In this document: piece by piece, positions 16,376 to 25,843 of the stretch
Numbering within the stretch: position 1 is the stretch's first letter
Layout: every line of letters starts with the position of its first letter
Source: Bacteroidota bacterium
GTDB lineage: Bacteria > Bacteroidota > Bacteroidia > Chitinophagales > Saprospiraceae
Length of the DNA: 64,000 nucleotides
Direction: 5' to 3'
Assembly (NCBI GenBank): GCA_963169455.1
Contig: CAUJDW010000007.1
Coordinates: 100,334 to 164,333, forward strand
Made by a program: the position numbers and the translations under genes
The notes under the pieces: model-generated
Databases searched by the model: none
Told to the model about the DNA's origin: nothing
What the model saw: only the letters and a program-made list of their open reading frames with translations

Positions 16376-17707
16376 ATGGAATTTTTTACGGGGCTCTTGC
16401 GCGGATTACTCGGCATTGCGGTTATGCTGGGCGCCTGCTACCTGCTGAGCAACAACCGCCGGCGCATCAACTGGCGGCTGGTCAGCATGGGCCTGGTGCT
16501 GCAGTTCATTCTGGCCATCGCCATACTTCGGGTGCCGCTGGTCCGGAAAGTGTTTGACTTCATCTCCAGTTTTTTTGTCGTCGTGCTGGATTTTACCGAA
16601 GCCGGCGCCAACTTCGTGCTCGGCTCCTGGCCTGATACTACCCAGGTAACCGACGGCGCCGGCGCCCTGGTGTCGGTGGGGTATATTTTTGCCTTTAAAG
16701 TACTTCCGACCATCATATTTTTCTCGGCCCTGTCTTCAGCCTTGTATTACCTGGGCATTCTGCAGCTCATCATCAAGGCATTCGCCTGGGTCATGACGCG
16801 CACCATGAGGCTGACCGGAGCGGAAAGCCTGGCTGCGGCGGCCAATATCTTCATCGGGCAGACCGAAGCCCCGCTGGTCGTCAAACCCTACCTCGAGAAT
16901 ATGTCGCGCTCGGAGATCATGTGCCTGATGACGGGCGGCATGGCCACTATTGCCGGCGGCGTGTTCGCTGCTTATGTGGGGTTCCTCGGCGGAGATGACC
17001 CTGTGATGCGCCAGATGTTCGCCACGCACCTGCTGACCGCGTCCATCATGTCGGCCCCGGCAGCGATCGTAGCGGCCAAAATGTTGTTCCCCGAAACCCG
17101 GGAGATCGACATGGAGCACCAGAAACTGGACATCCCCCGGCAGGACATCGGCGCCAATATGCTCGACGCCATTTCGCGGGGCACCACCGACGGGCTGCGG
17201 CTGGCAGTCAACGTCGGGGCCATGCTGCTGGTGTTCACGGCCTTCATCGCCATGCTCAACTACATCCTCGAAAACGGGCTGGGAGGCTGGACGGGGCTGA
17301 ACGATTTTGTTGCGGAAAGCACCTCGGGGCGCTTCACCGGTTTCAACATGCAATACCTGCTGGGCATAGCCTTTGCCCCATTCGCCTGGGTGCTGGGGGT
17401 CCCTTCCCAGGACATCCTGCTGGTTGGCCAGTTGCTGGGCCTCAAAACCACTCTGAACGAATTCTTCGCCTACGCCGAATTGCAAAAGCTTGAAAACGCC
17501 ATGGGCTTCAAATCCCTGATCATCTCTACCTACGCCCTCTGCGGCTTCGCCAACTTCGCCTCCATCGGCATACAGATCGGAGGCATCGGCGCCATCGCTC
17601 CCGGGCAGCGCACCGCTCTGACAGAGCTGGGCATCAGAGCGCTCATCGGCGGCACCGTCGCCTGTTTCCTGACGGCAGCCATTGCAGGGGTTCTGGTCAC
17701 GGAATAG
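16376..17707 (+). CDS. NupC/CNT-family nucleoside transporter
   Basis: The protein is 443 residues and highly hydrophobic with many membrane segments. Concentrative nucleoside transporter hallmarks are visible: GAESLAAAANIFIGQTEAPL, then MTGGMATIAGGVFAAY, and near the C-terminus YALCGFANFASIGIQIGGIG. It should import nucleosides with Na+ or H+ across the inner membrane. The divergent uridine kinase supports a nucleoside substrate. The length is slightly above E. coli NupC (~400). Confidence 0.92.
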   Translation: MEFFTGLLRGLLGIAVMLGACYLLSNNRRRINWRLVSMGLVLQFILAIAILRVPLVRKVFDFISSFFVVVLDFTEAGANFVLGSWPDTTQVTDGAGALVSVGYIFAFKVLPTIIFFSALSSALYYLGILQLIIKAFAWVMTRTMRLTGAESLAAAANIFIGQTEAPLVVKPYLENMSRSEIMCLMTGGMATIAGGVFAAYVGFLGGDDPVMRQMFATHLLTASIMSAPAAIVAAKMLFPETREIDMEHQKLDIPRQDIGANMLDAISRGTTDGLRLAVNVGAMLLVFTAFIAMLNYILENGLGGWTGLNDFVAESTSGRFTGFNMQYLLGIAFAPFAWVLGVPSQDILLVGQLLGLKTTLNEFFAYAELQKLENAMGFKSLIISTYALCGFANFASIGIQIGGIGAIAPGQRTALTELGIRALIGGTVACFLTAAIAGVLVTE

Positions 17708-17727
17708 GCGAAACCTCAGGGTAAAGA

Positions 17728-18270
17728 TCAAACCTGCGCCACTTCTTCTATTACCCGCTCGATCTGCTTGCGGTGGCGCTCGAAGTGGCTGTCGAAGAAC
17801 CTGGCCATGCCTTCCAGGCTCATCCGGCCGGCAAAGGGGTGCCGGTAAACTTCCTGGTGGAACAACGCTTCCGGCAACCCGGACAGGTAGTCCCGTAAAC
17901 CTATGCGGATATCCTGCCATTGCCGGGCTGTTTCCCCGAAATCGGACTGCGCCGGCAGCACCTCATCCCCCACGTTCTTCGGAGCCTTGAACCTGAAGGG
18001 CAAACCCAGATAAAAGCGGAGCATAAACTGCCGGAATGCGCTTGCCAGGCCGGCCTTCCGCAGGCTGGGATTAAAGCTCAGCTTTTTTTTCACGTAACGG
18101 AGCGAACCTTCCTCGGCCAGCATCAGGTGGTGCATCACCTGGAGAGCCGACCAGCCGCCGTCGGCAGGCCTGCGGTTGAGGGTTTCGTTGTCATAAGCGG
18201 ACAGATAGCCCAGCAACTGCTGCAAGTCGCGGTCCATCTTCTTCAGGCGTTGGTCGAGGGAAGGAGACAT
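17728..18270 (-). CDS. DinB-family protein
   Basis: The protein is 180 residues with the four-helix DinB/YfiT pattern. Metal-ligand candidates are the His residues in LQVMHHLMLAEE near residue 48 and the HFERHRKQIERV pair near residue 165. Members are thiol-dependent transferases or hydrolases with a bound metal, but this one has no known substrate. The N-terminal KKMDRDLQQLLGYLSAYDNE and GGWSALQVMHH segments are typical. It lies convergent with the transporter and on the same strand as the Nudix gene upstream, separated by a 45 bp gap containing a small heptamer repeat. Confidence 0.82.
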   Translation of the reverse strand: MSPSLDQRLKKMDRDLQQLLGYLSAYDNETLNRRPADGGWSALQVMHHLMLAEEGSLRYVKKKLSFNPSLRKAGLASAFRQFMLRFYLGLPFRFKAPKNVGDEVLPAQSDFGETARQWQDIRIGLRDYLSGLPEALFHQEVYRHPFAGRMSLEGMARFFDSHFERHRKQIERVIEEVAQV

Positions 18271-18277
18271 GGTGTGA

Positions 18278-18306
18278 GGGTTACAAGGTTAAAGGTTAAA
18301 GGTTGA
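18278..18306. repeat. Short tandem heptamer AAGGTTA-like
   Basis: About three to four units of period 7 (AAGGTTA) lie between the Nudix and DinB genes. It is one of several intergenic 7- or 8-bp tandem repeats in the window. Confidence 0.55.
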
Positions 18307-18315
18307 GGAGGCAAG

Positions 18316-18885
18316 TTATCGTTTTCGGGGGAATTGAGGAAGTTCGCCCCTTTGCAATAAAAAGCCGGTGCGCATCAGCCCGAGCTGGGACAAGGCATCG
18401 GTAATCTGCCCGTTGAAAACCATTTCCAGGGCTTCGTCGAAAGGGAGTTTGCGCACCGACAGTTCCTCGGTCTCCTCCGGCTCGGCTTCGCCGAAGGAAA
18501 GGCCCCTGGCGACGTAAACCAGGCCGGTTTCATCCGTCACGGAATTGGAAGTGTGCAGATCGAGCACTTTGTCCCATTGTTCCGCCCGGATGCCTGTCTC
18601 CTCCGCCAGTTCCCTGCGGGCTGCATCCAGCGGGTCATCGCCCAGCGGGCAGCCGCCTTCCGGAATCTCCCAGGAATACTGGCCCAGGGTATAGCGGTAC
18701 TGCCCCACCAGCCAGGTGTTGAGCGCCTCATCCAGAGGCACAACGCCGACGGCCAGGTTCTTGAAATGCACCACGCCGTAGATGCCGTCCGTTCCGGAAG
18801 GCGTTACCACCTCCCGGTGGGTGACTTGAATCCAGCGGTTGTCATAGGTAATGCGAACGGAACGGGTTTTCCAGGGGTTTTCCAT
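18316..18885 (-). CDS. Nudix hydrolase, ADP-ribose pyrophosphatase-like
   Basis: The protein is 189 residues. The N-terminal part (TRSVRITYDNRWIQVTHREV ... VVHFKNLAVGVVPLD) resembles ADP-sugar pyrophosphatases. The Nudix box is EGGCPLGDDPLDAARRELAE followed by ETGI. The consensus G-x5-E-x7-REUxEExGU is met except that the first Glu is Asp; the REL-AEE-TGI core with the metal-binding glutamates is intact. It probably hydrolyses a nucleoside diphosphate linked to a small group in the cytoplasm, with substrate unproven. Confidence 0.88.
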   Translation of the reverse strand: MENPWKTRSVRITYDNRWIQVTHREVVTPSGTDGIYGVVHFKNLAVGVVPLDEALNTWLVGQYRYTLGQYSWEIPEGGCPLGDDPLDAARRELAEETGIRAEQWDKVLDLHTSNSVTDETGLVYVARGLSFGEAEPEETEELSVRKLPFDEALEMVFNGQITDALSQLGLMRTGFLLQRGELPQFPRKR

Positions 18886-18986
18886 AATTGCAGTATTTTG
18901 TAACTATTCAGAGCTCCTTAACGGCATTATCTGCTTCACGGGCCGCAGGCTCGCGTTCCAACATAGTTGCCGTAATTTTGTTATTT

Positions 18987-18994
18987 TACCTTTG
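18987..18994 (+). promoter_or_regulatory. Candidate -7 box TACCTTTG
   Basis: Exact TAnnTTTG match 45 nt before the small membrane protein gene at 19040. A TTG lies 17 bp upstream and could serve as a weak -33 element. Confidence 0.4.
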
Positions 18995-19039
18995 AAAAAG
19001 CAAGGTAGCAATATAGCCTTATAAACCGCCGCCTTTCCC

Positions 19040-19438
19040 ATGCCCATTCGCGATATAGACCGCCTCATCAGCCACCTGGAAGGCAATGCCGCCGACGAGC
19101 TGGCCCAGCTGGAATCAGTGGGCGCTTCCTACTACACCACCGAGCAACTGCTTCGGCTGCGCGGCCAGTGGGAGGTGAAAAATGCGCTCTTCCACACTTT
19201 TCAGCGGCTGATCATCCGCATCGCGGCCTCCACCCCGATCTGGATATCTGTCGGGTTTATCCTGTATTTCCTGAAATGGGCTTACGCCGCCTTTCTGATG
19301 ATGGCGCTCGTGCCCCTTTCCTTTCTCCTTTTTTTCGGCGGGCTGCTCTTCATGCGCGCCTTCTTCAAAGGCAAAGGCCACCTCGACCGGGTAGGCGAAA
19401 TGATCAGCGAGGAACTGAACCGCAGGAAAAAAACCTGA
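19040..19438 (+). CDS. Small two-TM membrane protein, unknown function
   Basis: The protein is 132 residues. A soluble N-terminal helical part (DIDRLISHLEGNAADELAQL) is followed by two membrane segments (residues ~62-82 and ~86-108) and a charged C-terminal tail. No family is recognised. It stands alone with its own promoter candidate, convergent with the large lipoprotein gene that begins one base after its stop. Confidence 0.7.
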   Translation: MPIRDIDRLISHLEGNAADELAQLESVGASYYTTEQLLRLRGQWEVKNALFHTFQRLIIRIAASTPIWISVGFILYFLKWAYAAFLMMALVPLSFLLFFGGLLFMRAFFKGKGHLDRVGEMISEELNRRKKT

Positions 19439-19439
19439 G

Positions 19440-21869
19440 CTACTGGCCTGCCTGCCTGCCTGCCATCCGCCACTCCAGCCTGGCGTGGGCGCCTTCCTCC
19501 GGGCTCAGGAAGGAGCAATCGAAGAGCAGTTGGTGCGGGCCTTTTTTCAGGTTCAGCCCGCTGAGGCCAAGGGGAATTTCCCGCAGTTTTTTCCAGTTGG
19601 CGGAATACACGACGGCCACGCTCCCACCCTGATACCAAAGAACCTCGCCCCTGCCCAGTTGTCCGGGTATGGCGATTGTTTTGTAATTGTCAAGTTCCAG
19701 GCGGATATTCCCGATTGCGGCTTTTTGGGCGCTAAGAAGGAAGGCAAGAGCCTGGCCGTCCTCCGAGCCGGCGAACGAAAAGGAAGAATGCAGCGGTTCG
19801 CCGGGCTGGCGCTGCTTGTGTTCGTGGCGAAAGTGGTGAACCTGTACTTCGCGCAGCATCAACTGCCCGTTTTCACTTTTTTCCAGCTGAAATTCCTTAT
19901 TGGCGTCCCGCAGGCCTTCCTTCCATTCCTCCGTTAATGCGCCTTGCATCCGGAAGGCTTCCCAATCGCCTAATTTGGAAAGAATGACATCAGCCAGGCC
20001 ATTGCCGCCCAGCGTTTCCAGGTCCATCACGAAGCCGTAACCGGCATCGAAACCCGCTGAGCGAGCCAGCATCCATTCCACATCCTGAAGGGAAGTGCTT
20101 GTGGTGAGCTGGAACCAGCCCAGCATGCCCGGCATGAGGTTGCGGCGGAAGTACGCCTGGTTTGCCAGGCGGTATTCCGTCTGGCTTTCGCGAAAACCGG
20201 CGTACCAGGGCTCTCCCCAGTTCATGCGGGAAAAAATGTGCCAGAAGTAGTGGCTCGTCCGGCTGGCGTCGATGATCAGATGTGATTTCACCTCTTCCGA
20301 CAGCCCGCCATACCACCAGTCAGCATACAGGATTTCTCCGTAATTGCCCATGCCTGTGGAGCGGTTGCCCTCGATGCCATCGAAAGATATCTGGTGCAGG
20401 CCGCAGTAATTGAAAAGCTCGCTGAGCTTTCCGGCCATTTCCCTGCCCAGGGCGGCATCAGTGAGGAACACCTTATATCCATGGTCGGCCAGCTTGCGAA
20501 TGGCCTCGCCCCGGGCATGAGCGGCGGCGGCAGTACCGAAAGCGCCGCGCTGGCAATCCGTCAGCACCCAGGGTTCCTCCTCGCTCAGGCCGCCATAACG
20601 GATCAGCTCATCGCCAATCTGCACCGTTTTGAGATGGTTGTTCGCAAACTGCCTGAAAAAAACGGGGCTGGCGATGGGTATCTCCTGCTCAGCCGCGGAA
20701 ATATCCGCCGTAATGGCTGATGCTCCGACTGCCGCCAGGCGGGGGTCAGGCCTGGGAGTGACGTAGGGGTCATTCGTGGTGATGAAGTTGGAAAGGGTGT
20801 GAACGCCGAGAAATACACCGCTGTCGCGGGCCAACTGCACGCAGCGCCTCAGCCCGTCCCGGCCCGAAGGGAAATATTGTTCATCGAGTTCGAAATGGCC
20901 CCAGTTTTTGAACGGCCCCGGGTGGTAGAGATACCGCAAACCCGCCCGGCGGGTGACGGAAAGGGCTTGTTCGATATTGTTTTCGCCGAAAGGCAAAATG
21001 ATGTATGCGGCAGAAGCCGTGGGCGCCGTTTTCCCCCACTGCCCGTCGATCATTGGGTGCGGAAGCGACTCCTTCAGCTCGATCTGCCCGATGGTAGCCA
21101 GGGCCTCCCCGCGGGGGCATCCGAACAAGGCGATGCGGGAGCCCACTACCCCCCCATCGGCGAAAGGCGGGGCGGTGTAATGGCTGTGCTCCCAGTTCTC
21201 GACCACCCGCTCCCTGCTGCGGTTTCTGCAATAGGCCTGCAGGCTGCTGCCATAACTCGTCGGCCTGGCGGCCTCAACGCGGTAAAGGACATAGCGCTTG
21301 CCTTCCCCTTCTTTCAGGTCGGAATAGTCATCCTGGTCAAAAATATCGATCTGGGGCATGCAGTCGTTTTCCTGCCAGGGATAGCCCCCCAGGGTTTTCG
21401 GGTTCAGCGCCTGTATGCCGATACTGTAGTCGCCGTCCTGCACTACGCCGACGGTTTCCCCGATCACCTCGCCCATCGCAAGCGGATAGGGGCCCCAGAT
21501 AATGAGCTCCACCCGTCCGGTATCGCTGAGTTCGGCCAGTTCAAAGGCCAGGTGCGAAGCATTTTCCTCCACTTTCACTTTCGCCCCGATGCCATTTGGG
21601 AATGACAAGGCCAGAATGCCCTGCCCATTGTAGCTCACGGCTTCAGGTTGGAGCAACGCCCCTCCCACCCTCACGGACAAGAGAGGCGCCAGGCTGTCTT
21701 TTGCCAGAAAATCCCTGCCGCTGCGCCGATCCTGCAAACGAATGAGTTGGCCTTGCCGGTTCAATTCCAACTGCAGGCTGTCTGTCGAAAAAGTAAAACC
21801 TGCCGGCTGCCGGTAACAGGAGCCCAGTAGCAGCCCGGCCAGGAAAAGAAAGAGTATAAAACGCTTCAT
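19440..21869 (-). CDS. Large lipoprotein, glycoside-hydrolase-like TIM-barrel protein
   Basis: The protein is 809 residues from ATG 21869, with lipoprotein signal MKRFILFLFLAGLLLGSC. An upstream in-frame ATG at 21905 only lengthens the n-region. The N-terminal third is beta-rich (LQLELNRQGQLIRLQDRRSG), like the sandwich preceding many glycosidase barrels. The middle has barrel-like strand/loop motifs such as GLRYLYHPGPFKNWGHFELD, QISFDGIEGNRSTGMGNYGE and MLGWFQLTTSTSLQDVEWML. The Asp/Glu in SFDGIEG are candidate catalytic acids by analogy only. The C-terminal part is again beta-rich. I infer a surface or periplasmic carbohydrate-active enzyme but cannot name the family. No SusC/SusD pair is adjacent. 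Confidence 0.75.
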   Translation of the reverse strand: MKRFILFLFLAGLLLGSCYRQPAGFTFSTDSLQLELNRQGQLIRLQDRRSGRDFLAKDSLAPLLSVRVGGALLQPEAVSYNGQGILALSFPNGIGAKVKVEENASHLAFELAELSDTGRVELIIWGPYPLAMGEVIGETVGVVQDGDYSIGIQALNPKTLGGYPWQENDCMPQIDIFDQDDYSDLKEGEGKRYVLYRVEAARPTSYGSSLQAYCRNRSRERVVENWEHSHYTAPPFADGGVVGSRIALFGCPRGEALATIGQIELKESLPHPMIDGQWGKTAPTASAAYIILPFGENNIEQALSVTRRAGLRYLYHPGPFKNWGHFELDEQYFPSGRDGLRRCVQLARDSGVFLGVHTLSNFITTNDPYVTPRPDPRLAAVGASAITADISAAEQEIPIASPVFFRQFANNHLKTVQIGDELIRYGGLSEEEPWVLTDCQRGAFGTAAAAHARGEAIRKLADHGYKVFLTDAALGREMAGKLSELFNYCGLHQISFDGIEGNRSTGMGNYGEILYADWWYGGLSEEVKSHLIIDASRTSHYFWHIFSRMNWGEPWYAGFRESQTEYRLANQAYFRRNLMPGMLGWFQLTTSTSLQDVEWMLARSAGFDAGYGFVMDLETLGGNGLADVILSKLGDWEAFRMQGALTEEWKEGLRDANKEFQLEKSENGQLMLREVQVHHFRHEHKQRQPGEPLHSSFSFAGSEDGQALAFLLSAQKAAIGNIRLELDNYKTIAIPGQLGRGEVLWYQGGSVAVVYSANWKKLREIPLGLSGLNLKKGPHQLLFDCSFLSPEEGAHARLEWRMAGRQAGQ

Positions 21870-22002
21870 GGATCGTGGATTTGGAAATGTCTGTCCGATT
21901 ATCAAAATAAGGTAAAAAGTACCGCGATCCGCAGAAAAAAAATTATAATCGCATGGTTTTTCGCGCCACCTTTACAGCCGGGCCGTATCAAACCTTCAGC
22001 AA

Positions 22003-23388
22003 ATGGATGTAGAAATACTGTCGAGAATCCAGTTCGCATTTACCGTTTCCTTCCACTATATATACCCCCCGCTCAGCATTGGGCTGGGGCTGATCATGGT
22101 TATTATGGAGGGGCTGTACCTGCGCACCGGTGACAAGCAGTACGAGCAGCTGGCGCGTTTCTGGACGAAGATTTTCGCCCTCACTTTCGGCATCGGCGTG
22201 GCCACCGGCATTGTGATGGAGTTCGAGTTCGGCACCAACTGGGCTGCCTATTCCCGCTTTGTCGGCGATGTATTCGGCAGCGCCCTGGCTGCCGAAGGCA
22301 TTTTTGCCTTTGCCCTGGAAAGCGGTTTCCTTGGGGTGCTGTTGTTTGGCTGGAACAGGGTCAGCCCGCGGGTGCACTTCATCGCCACCCTGGGGGTATG
22401 GCTGGGCTCCATGTTCAGCGCCGTCTGGATCGTCGTCGCCAATTCCTGGCAGCAGACGCCGGCGGGCTACCACATCGTCGGCGAGGGGCTGCATGCCCGG
22501 GCAGAGATCACCGATTTCTGGGCAATGGTTTTCAACCCCTCCAGCGTTGACCGCCTGCTGCACGTTTGGGTGGGCGCCTTCCTGGCCGGCGCTTTCCTGG
22601 TGATGAGCGTTCATGCCTACTACCTGCTCCGGGGGCGGTATGTGGATTTATCCCAAAAGGCATTCCGGATTGCCCTGGGGGTAGCCGCCATTTTTTCGCT
22701 GAGCCAGTTGTTCACCGGACACCGGTCGGCCGATGGGGTGGCGGAAAACCAGCCCGCCAAACTGGCGGCCCTGGAAGGGCATTTCGACAGCCTCGCCGCG
22801 GCCGACATGTACATACTGGGCTGGGTGGACAAGGAAAAACAAGCGGTTGCCGGCCTGAAAATACCGGGCGGGCTGTCGTTTCTGCTGCACTACGATTTTA
22901 CAACTCCGGTCCGCGGGCTGAACGCTTTTCCGGAGAACGAAAGGCCCACGGCGCTCAACGCCATTTTCCAGTTCTACCACCTGATGGTGGCCATAGGCAT
23001 GCTCATGATTGCGCTGACGCTGTATGCTTCGATCCAGTGGTGGCGGGGCAGGCTTTTCCGGCAACGCTGGCTGCTGTGGGTATTCGTCTTTGCAGTCCTG
23101 CTGCCCAATATCGCCAACCAGGTGGGCTGGTTCGCCGCCGAAATGGGCCGGCAGCCGTGGGTCGTCTATGGGCTGCTGCGCACCAGCGACGCCCTTTCCG
23201 CCGCCGTTACAGCCAATCAGGTGCTGTTTTCCCTGATCCTTTTTACCGTTATCTATACCTTGCTGTTCGCACTGTTCATCTACCTGCTGCATAAAAAGAT
23301 CAAGGCCGGCCCGGAGAGCAAGGCTTTCATCCAGGAACGGCGGCGGCAGGAAGGGATCGCAGAGGCTTTCGGTAATGGCGAACCATAA
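22003..23388 (+). CDS. cydA: Cytochrome bd ubiquinol oxidase subunit I
   Basis: The protein is 461 residues with about nine membrane segments. Candidate haem ligands are His18 (FHYIYPPLS), His204 ([11 protein letters not shown]) and Met381 (AAEMGRQPW). The acidic helix [10 protein letters not shown] is present and the [13 protein letters not shown] segment is typical. The quinol-binding loop is short relative to the E. coli form. It transfers electrons from quinol to oxygen with high affinity at the inner membrane. cydB is normally next, but here the next gene is waaA and cydB lies at 37213-38247 on the other strand. Confidence 0.95.
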   Translation: MDVEILSRIQFAFTVSFHYIYPPLSIGLGLIMVIMEGLYLRTGDKQYEQLARFWTKIFALTFGIGVATGIVMEFEFGTNWAAYSRFVGDVFGSALAAEGIFAFALESGFLGVLLFGWNRVSPRVHFIATLGVWLGSMFSAVWIVVANSWQQTPAGYHIVGEGLHARAEITDFWAMVFNPSSVDRLLHVWVGAFLAGAFLVMSVHAYYLLRGRYVDLSQKAFRIALGVAAIFSLSQLFTGHRSADGVAENQPAKLAALEGHFDSLAAADMYILGWVDKEKQAVAGLKIPGGLSFLLHYDFTTPVRGLNAFPENERPTALNAIFQFYHLMVAIGMLMIALTLYASIQWWRGRLFRQRWLLWVFVFAVLLPNIANQVGWFAAEMGRQPWVVYGLLRTSDALSAAVTANQVLFSLILFTVIYTLLFALFIYLLHKKIKAGPESKAFIQERRRQEGIAEAFGNGEP

Positions 23389-23451
23389 GGAAGCGGGTGT
23401 GTCAGCCAGTAAAGCAAACCACAACCGCCCAACAATAACAATACAGCAATA

Positions 23452-24717
23452 ATGGCAGCTTTTATCTACCAGGCCGTCATCCGCTTATACGGCCTGGCCA
23501 TAAGGCTGGCGGCGCTCTTCAACGCCAAGGCAGCCCTGTGGGCAGCCGGGCGCAGGCGGTGGCGCAGGCGCCACCGGGGCATGCTGGAGGCGAAGCCCCC
23601 CGGAAAAGGCCCGCTGGTTTGGGTGCACTGCGCCTCTCTCGGCGAGTTTGAGCAGGGCCGCCCTGTGATCGAAGGCATCAGGGCAGCCCGGCCGGAGGTG
23701 CAGGTTTTGTTAACCTTTTTTTCCCCTTCCGGCTATGAAGTGCGCAAAAACTATGACCAGGCCAGCTATGTAGCCTATCTGCCCCTCGACACCCCATCAG
23801 CCGCCCGGGATTTTTTAGCCATCTGGAAGCCGGCCCTGGCCGTTTTTATCAAATACGAATTCTGGTTATTCCACCTGCAGGCGCTGCACCGGGCCAATAT
23901 CCCGGCCTTCCTGGTGTCGGCCCTGTTCAGGCCAGGGCAATTGTTTTTCAGCCCCTTTGGCGGGCCCTTCCGCCGGGCGCCGGGCTGGTTCCGTCATATT
24001 TTCGTTCAGGATGAACAATCCGCCGCCCTGCTCCGGAAACACGGGCTGCAAAATTGCTCCGTCGCCGGCGACACCCGCGTCGACCGCGTACTGCAGATCG
24101 CCGAAAACGCTCCGGCTTTCCCCCTGGTAGAGGCATTCTGCGCGGAGAAGCCCGTGCTCGTGGCCGGCAGCTCCTGGCCCGAAGATGAAGCCCTGCTGAT
24201 CCCCTTCCTCAATGAAGGCCTGCCCGAAGGATGGAAGGCCATTATCGCTCCACATCAGATACGGCCCGCCCACATCCAGGCGCTGGAGGAGCAACTGAAG
24301 GGCGTCGTTATCAGGTATTCCCAGGCCATCGGCGCAGAGCTGCGGGAGGCCCGCATACTGCTGATCGACAATGTGGGCATGTTGTCCGCCCTCTATCAGT
24401 ACGGCCGACTGGCATACATCGGCGGCGGCTTCGGCGCCGGCATCCACAACACCCTCGAACCCATCGCTTTCGGGCTGCCTGTCATCTTCGGCCCGAAATA
24501 CGAAAAATTCGAAGAGGCGCGCTACCTGGTGCAATCCGGCGGCGGCTTCAGCATCCGGAACCTCCGGGAGCTGAAAGCGGCTTTCGATCATTTGCATCCT
24601 CCCGTGGCTCATCAGGCGGCATCCGAAAAGGCCCGCCATTACGTATTGGCCAACCAGGGCGCCAGCCGGCAGGCAGTAGATGCCATCCTGATGGAATTAA
24701 TGGGCGCCGGAGGGTAG
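23452..24717 (+). CDS. waaA: 3-deoxy-D-manno-octulosonic acid (Kdo) transferase
   Basis: The protein is 421 residues with an N-terminal membrane-associated segment, then the family motifs VWVHCASLGEFEQGRPVIE, TFFSPSGYEVRKNY, FIKYEFWLFHLQALH, VAGDTRVDRVLQIA and GGGFGAGIHNTLEPIAFGLP. The conserved Glu of SLGEFEQ is the expected catalytic base. It adds Kdo to lipid A precursor from CMP-Kdo at the inner face of the cytoplasmic membrane. The neighbouring heptose kinase supports an LPS core role. It lies 63 bp after cydA. Confidence 0.95.
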   Translation: MAAFIYQAVIRLYGLAIRLAALFNAKAALWAAGRRRWRRRHRGMLEAKPPGKGPLVWVHCASLGEFEQGRPVIEGIRAARPEVQVLLTFFSPSGYEVRKNYDQASYVAYLPLDTPSAARDFLAIWKPALAVFIKYEFWLFHLQALHRANIPAFLVSALFRPGQLFFSPFGGPFRRAPGWFRHIFVQDEQSAALLRKHGLQNCSVAGDTRVDRVLQIAENAPAFPLVEAFCAEKPVLVAGSSWPEDEALLIPFLNEGLPEGWKAIIAPHQIRPAHIQALEEQLKGVVIRYSQAIGAELREARILLIDNVGMLSALYQYGRLAYIGGGFGAGIHNTLEPIAFGLPVIFGPKYEKFEEARYLVQSGGGFSIRNLRELKAAFDHLHPPVAHQAASEKARHYVLANQGASRQAVDAILMELMGAGG

Positions 24718-24789
24718 AAACAGCGGTCCTGATGCCTGCTTTCATACCTCTGCTCCCCTCTTACGGCCCCGGCTTAATGCGACATTTAC

Positions 24790-24797
24790 TACCTTTG
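24790..24797 (+). promoter_or_regulatory. Candidate -7 box TACCTTTG for the heptose kinase
   Basis: Exact TAnnTTTG match 38 nt before the ATG at 24835, giving the kinase gene its own promoter despite following waaA. Confidence 0.5.
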
Positions 24798-24834
24798 CAA
24801 ATTACGATCTTGTTAAAAAACAGCTCTCACGGCC

Positions 24835-25839
24835 ATGTCCCAGGCAAACTATCCATTCGACGCTTTCCAGAAGCAACATATTCTCATCATCGGAGATGTG
24901 ATGATCGACCGTTATCTGACGGGCAGGGTCAGCCGTATTTCTCCGGAAGCTCCCGTTCCCGTCGTGCATCTGCAGGACAGCGACGACCGCCTGGGCGGCG
25001 CCGCCAACGTGGCGCTCAACCTCAGGGCCCTGGGAGCCACGCCATATCTCTGCAGCGTCATCGGTAAAGGCCGCAATGGCGAACGCCTGCTCGAACTACT
25101 CCCGGGGCAGCATCTGGCCGGCAAAGGGATCATTCAATCGGAAGAACGCAAAACCACGGTAAAAACCAGGGTGATCGCCAGCAACCAGCACCTGCTGCGG
25201 GTCGATGAGGAAGACACCCACCCCCTCTCTCCGGCCGAAGCCGCAAAACTGCTCGAACACATCCGGGAAATTCTGGATACCAGGGAGATACACGCCATCC
25301 TCTTCCAGGATTACAACAAAGGCGTGCTGTCCTGCCAGGTGATCCGGGAAACGATGCTGGAAGCCATCAAACGGGATATCCCGACTGCCGTCGACCCCAA
25401 ATCCGACAACTTCTGGGCTTATAAACACGTGTCGCTCTTCAAGCCCAACCTGAAGGAGATCAGAAGCCAGCTTCCTTTCCGCGTAGAGCCCGAACTGCAC
25501 TCCCTGCGCCAGGCCGCCGAACAGGCCAGGAGCAAACTCGGCAACCAGCATACGCTCATCACGCTTTCCGAGAAGGGGCTGTTTTACGACAGCGCCGGCC
25601 GGAGCGAAGTGCTGCCCACCCACCCCCGCACCATCGCCGATGTTTGCGGCGCCGGCGATACCGTCTTCGCCATCGCCGGCCTGGGCCTCTCCCTGGGCAT
25701 GGACATCCGCGATATCGCCCTGCTGGCCAACCTCGCCGGCGGGCAGGTCTGCGAAAAAGTGGGCGTAGTGCCGGTTGATAAAGCACAACTGGAACAGGAG
25801 TACCAGGAGGTTCTGGCCAATGGGGTGGTGGATGGTTGA
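24835..25839 (+). CDS. rfaE1: D-glycero-beta-D-manno-heptose-7-phosphate kinase (PfkB family)
   Basis: The protein is 334 residues. PfkB signatures include LIIGDVMIDRYLTGRVSRIS, SPEAPVPVVHLQDSDDRLGG and the catalytic loop DVCGAGDTVFAIAG with Asp275. The segment DRLGGAANVALNLRALG is characteristic of the HldE/RfaE kinase domain. It phosphorylates heptose-7-phosphate at C1 in ADP-heptose synthesis. The cytidylyltransferase-like domain of bifunctional HldE is absent, so the adenylyltransferase must be elsewhere. An octamer repeat begins four bases after the stop. Confidence 0.9.
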   Translation: MSQANYPFDAFQKQHILIIGDVMIDRYLTGRVSRISPEAPVPVVHLQDSDDRLGGAANVALNLRALGATPYLCSVIGKGRNGERLLELLPGQHLAGKGIIQSEERKTTVKTRVIASNQHLLRVDEEDTHPLSPAEAAKLLEHIREILDTREIHAILFQDYNKGVLSCQVIRETMLEAIKRDIPTAVDPKSDNFWAYKHVSLFKPNLKEIRSQLPFRVEPELHSLRQAAEQARSKLGNQHTLITLSEKGLFYDSAGRSEVLPTHPRTIADVCGAGDTVFAIAGLGLSLGMDIRDIALLANLAGGQVCEKVGVVPVDKAQLEQEYQEVLANGVVDG

Positions 25840-25843
25840 GTGG

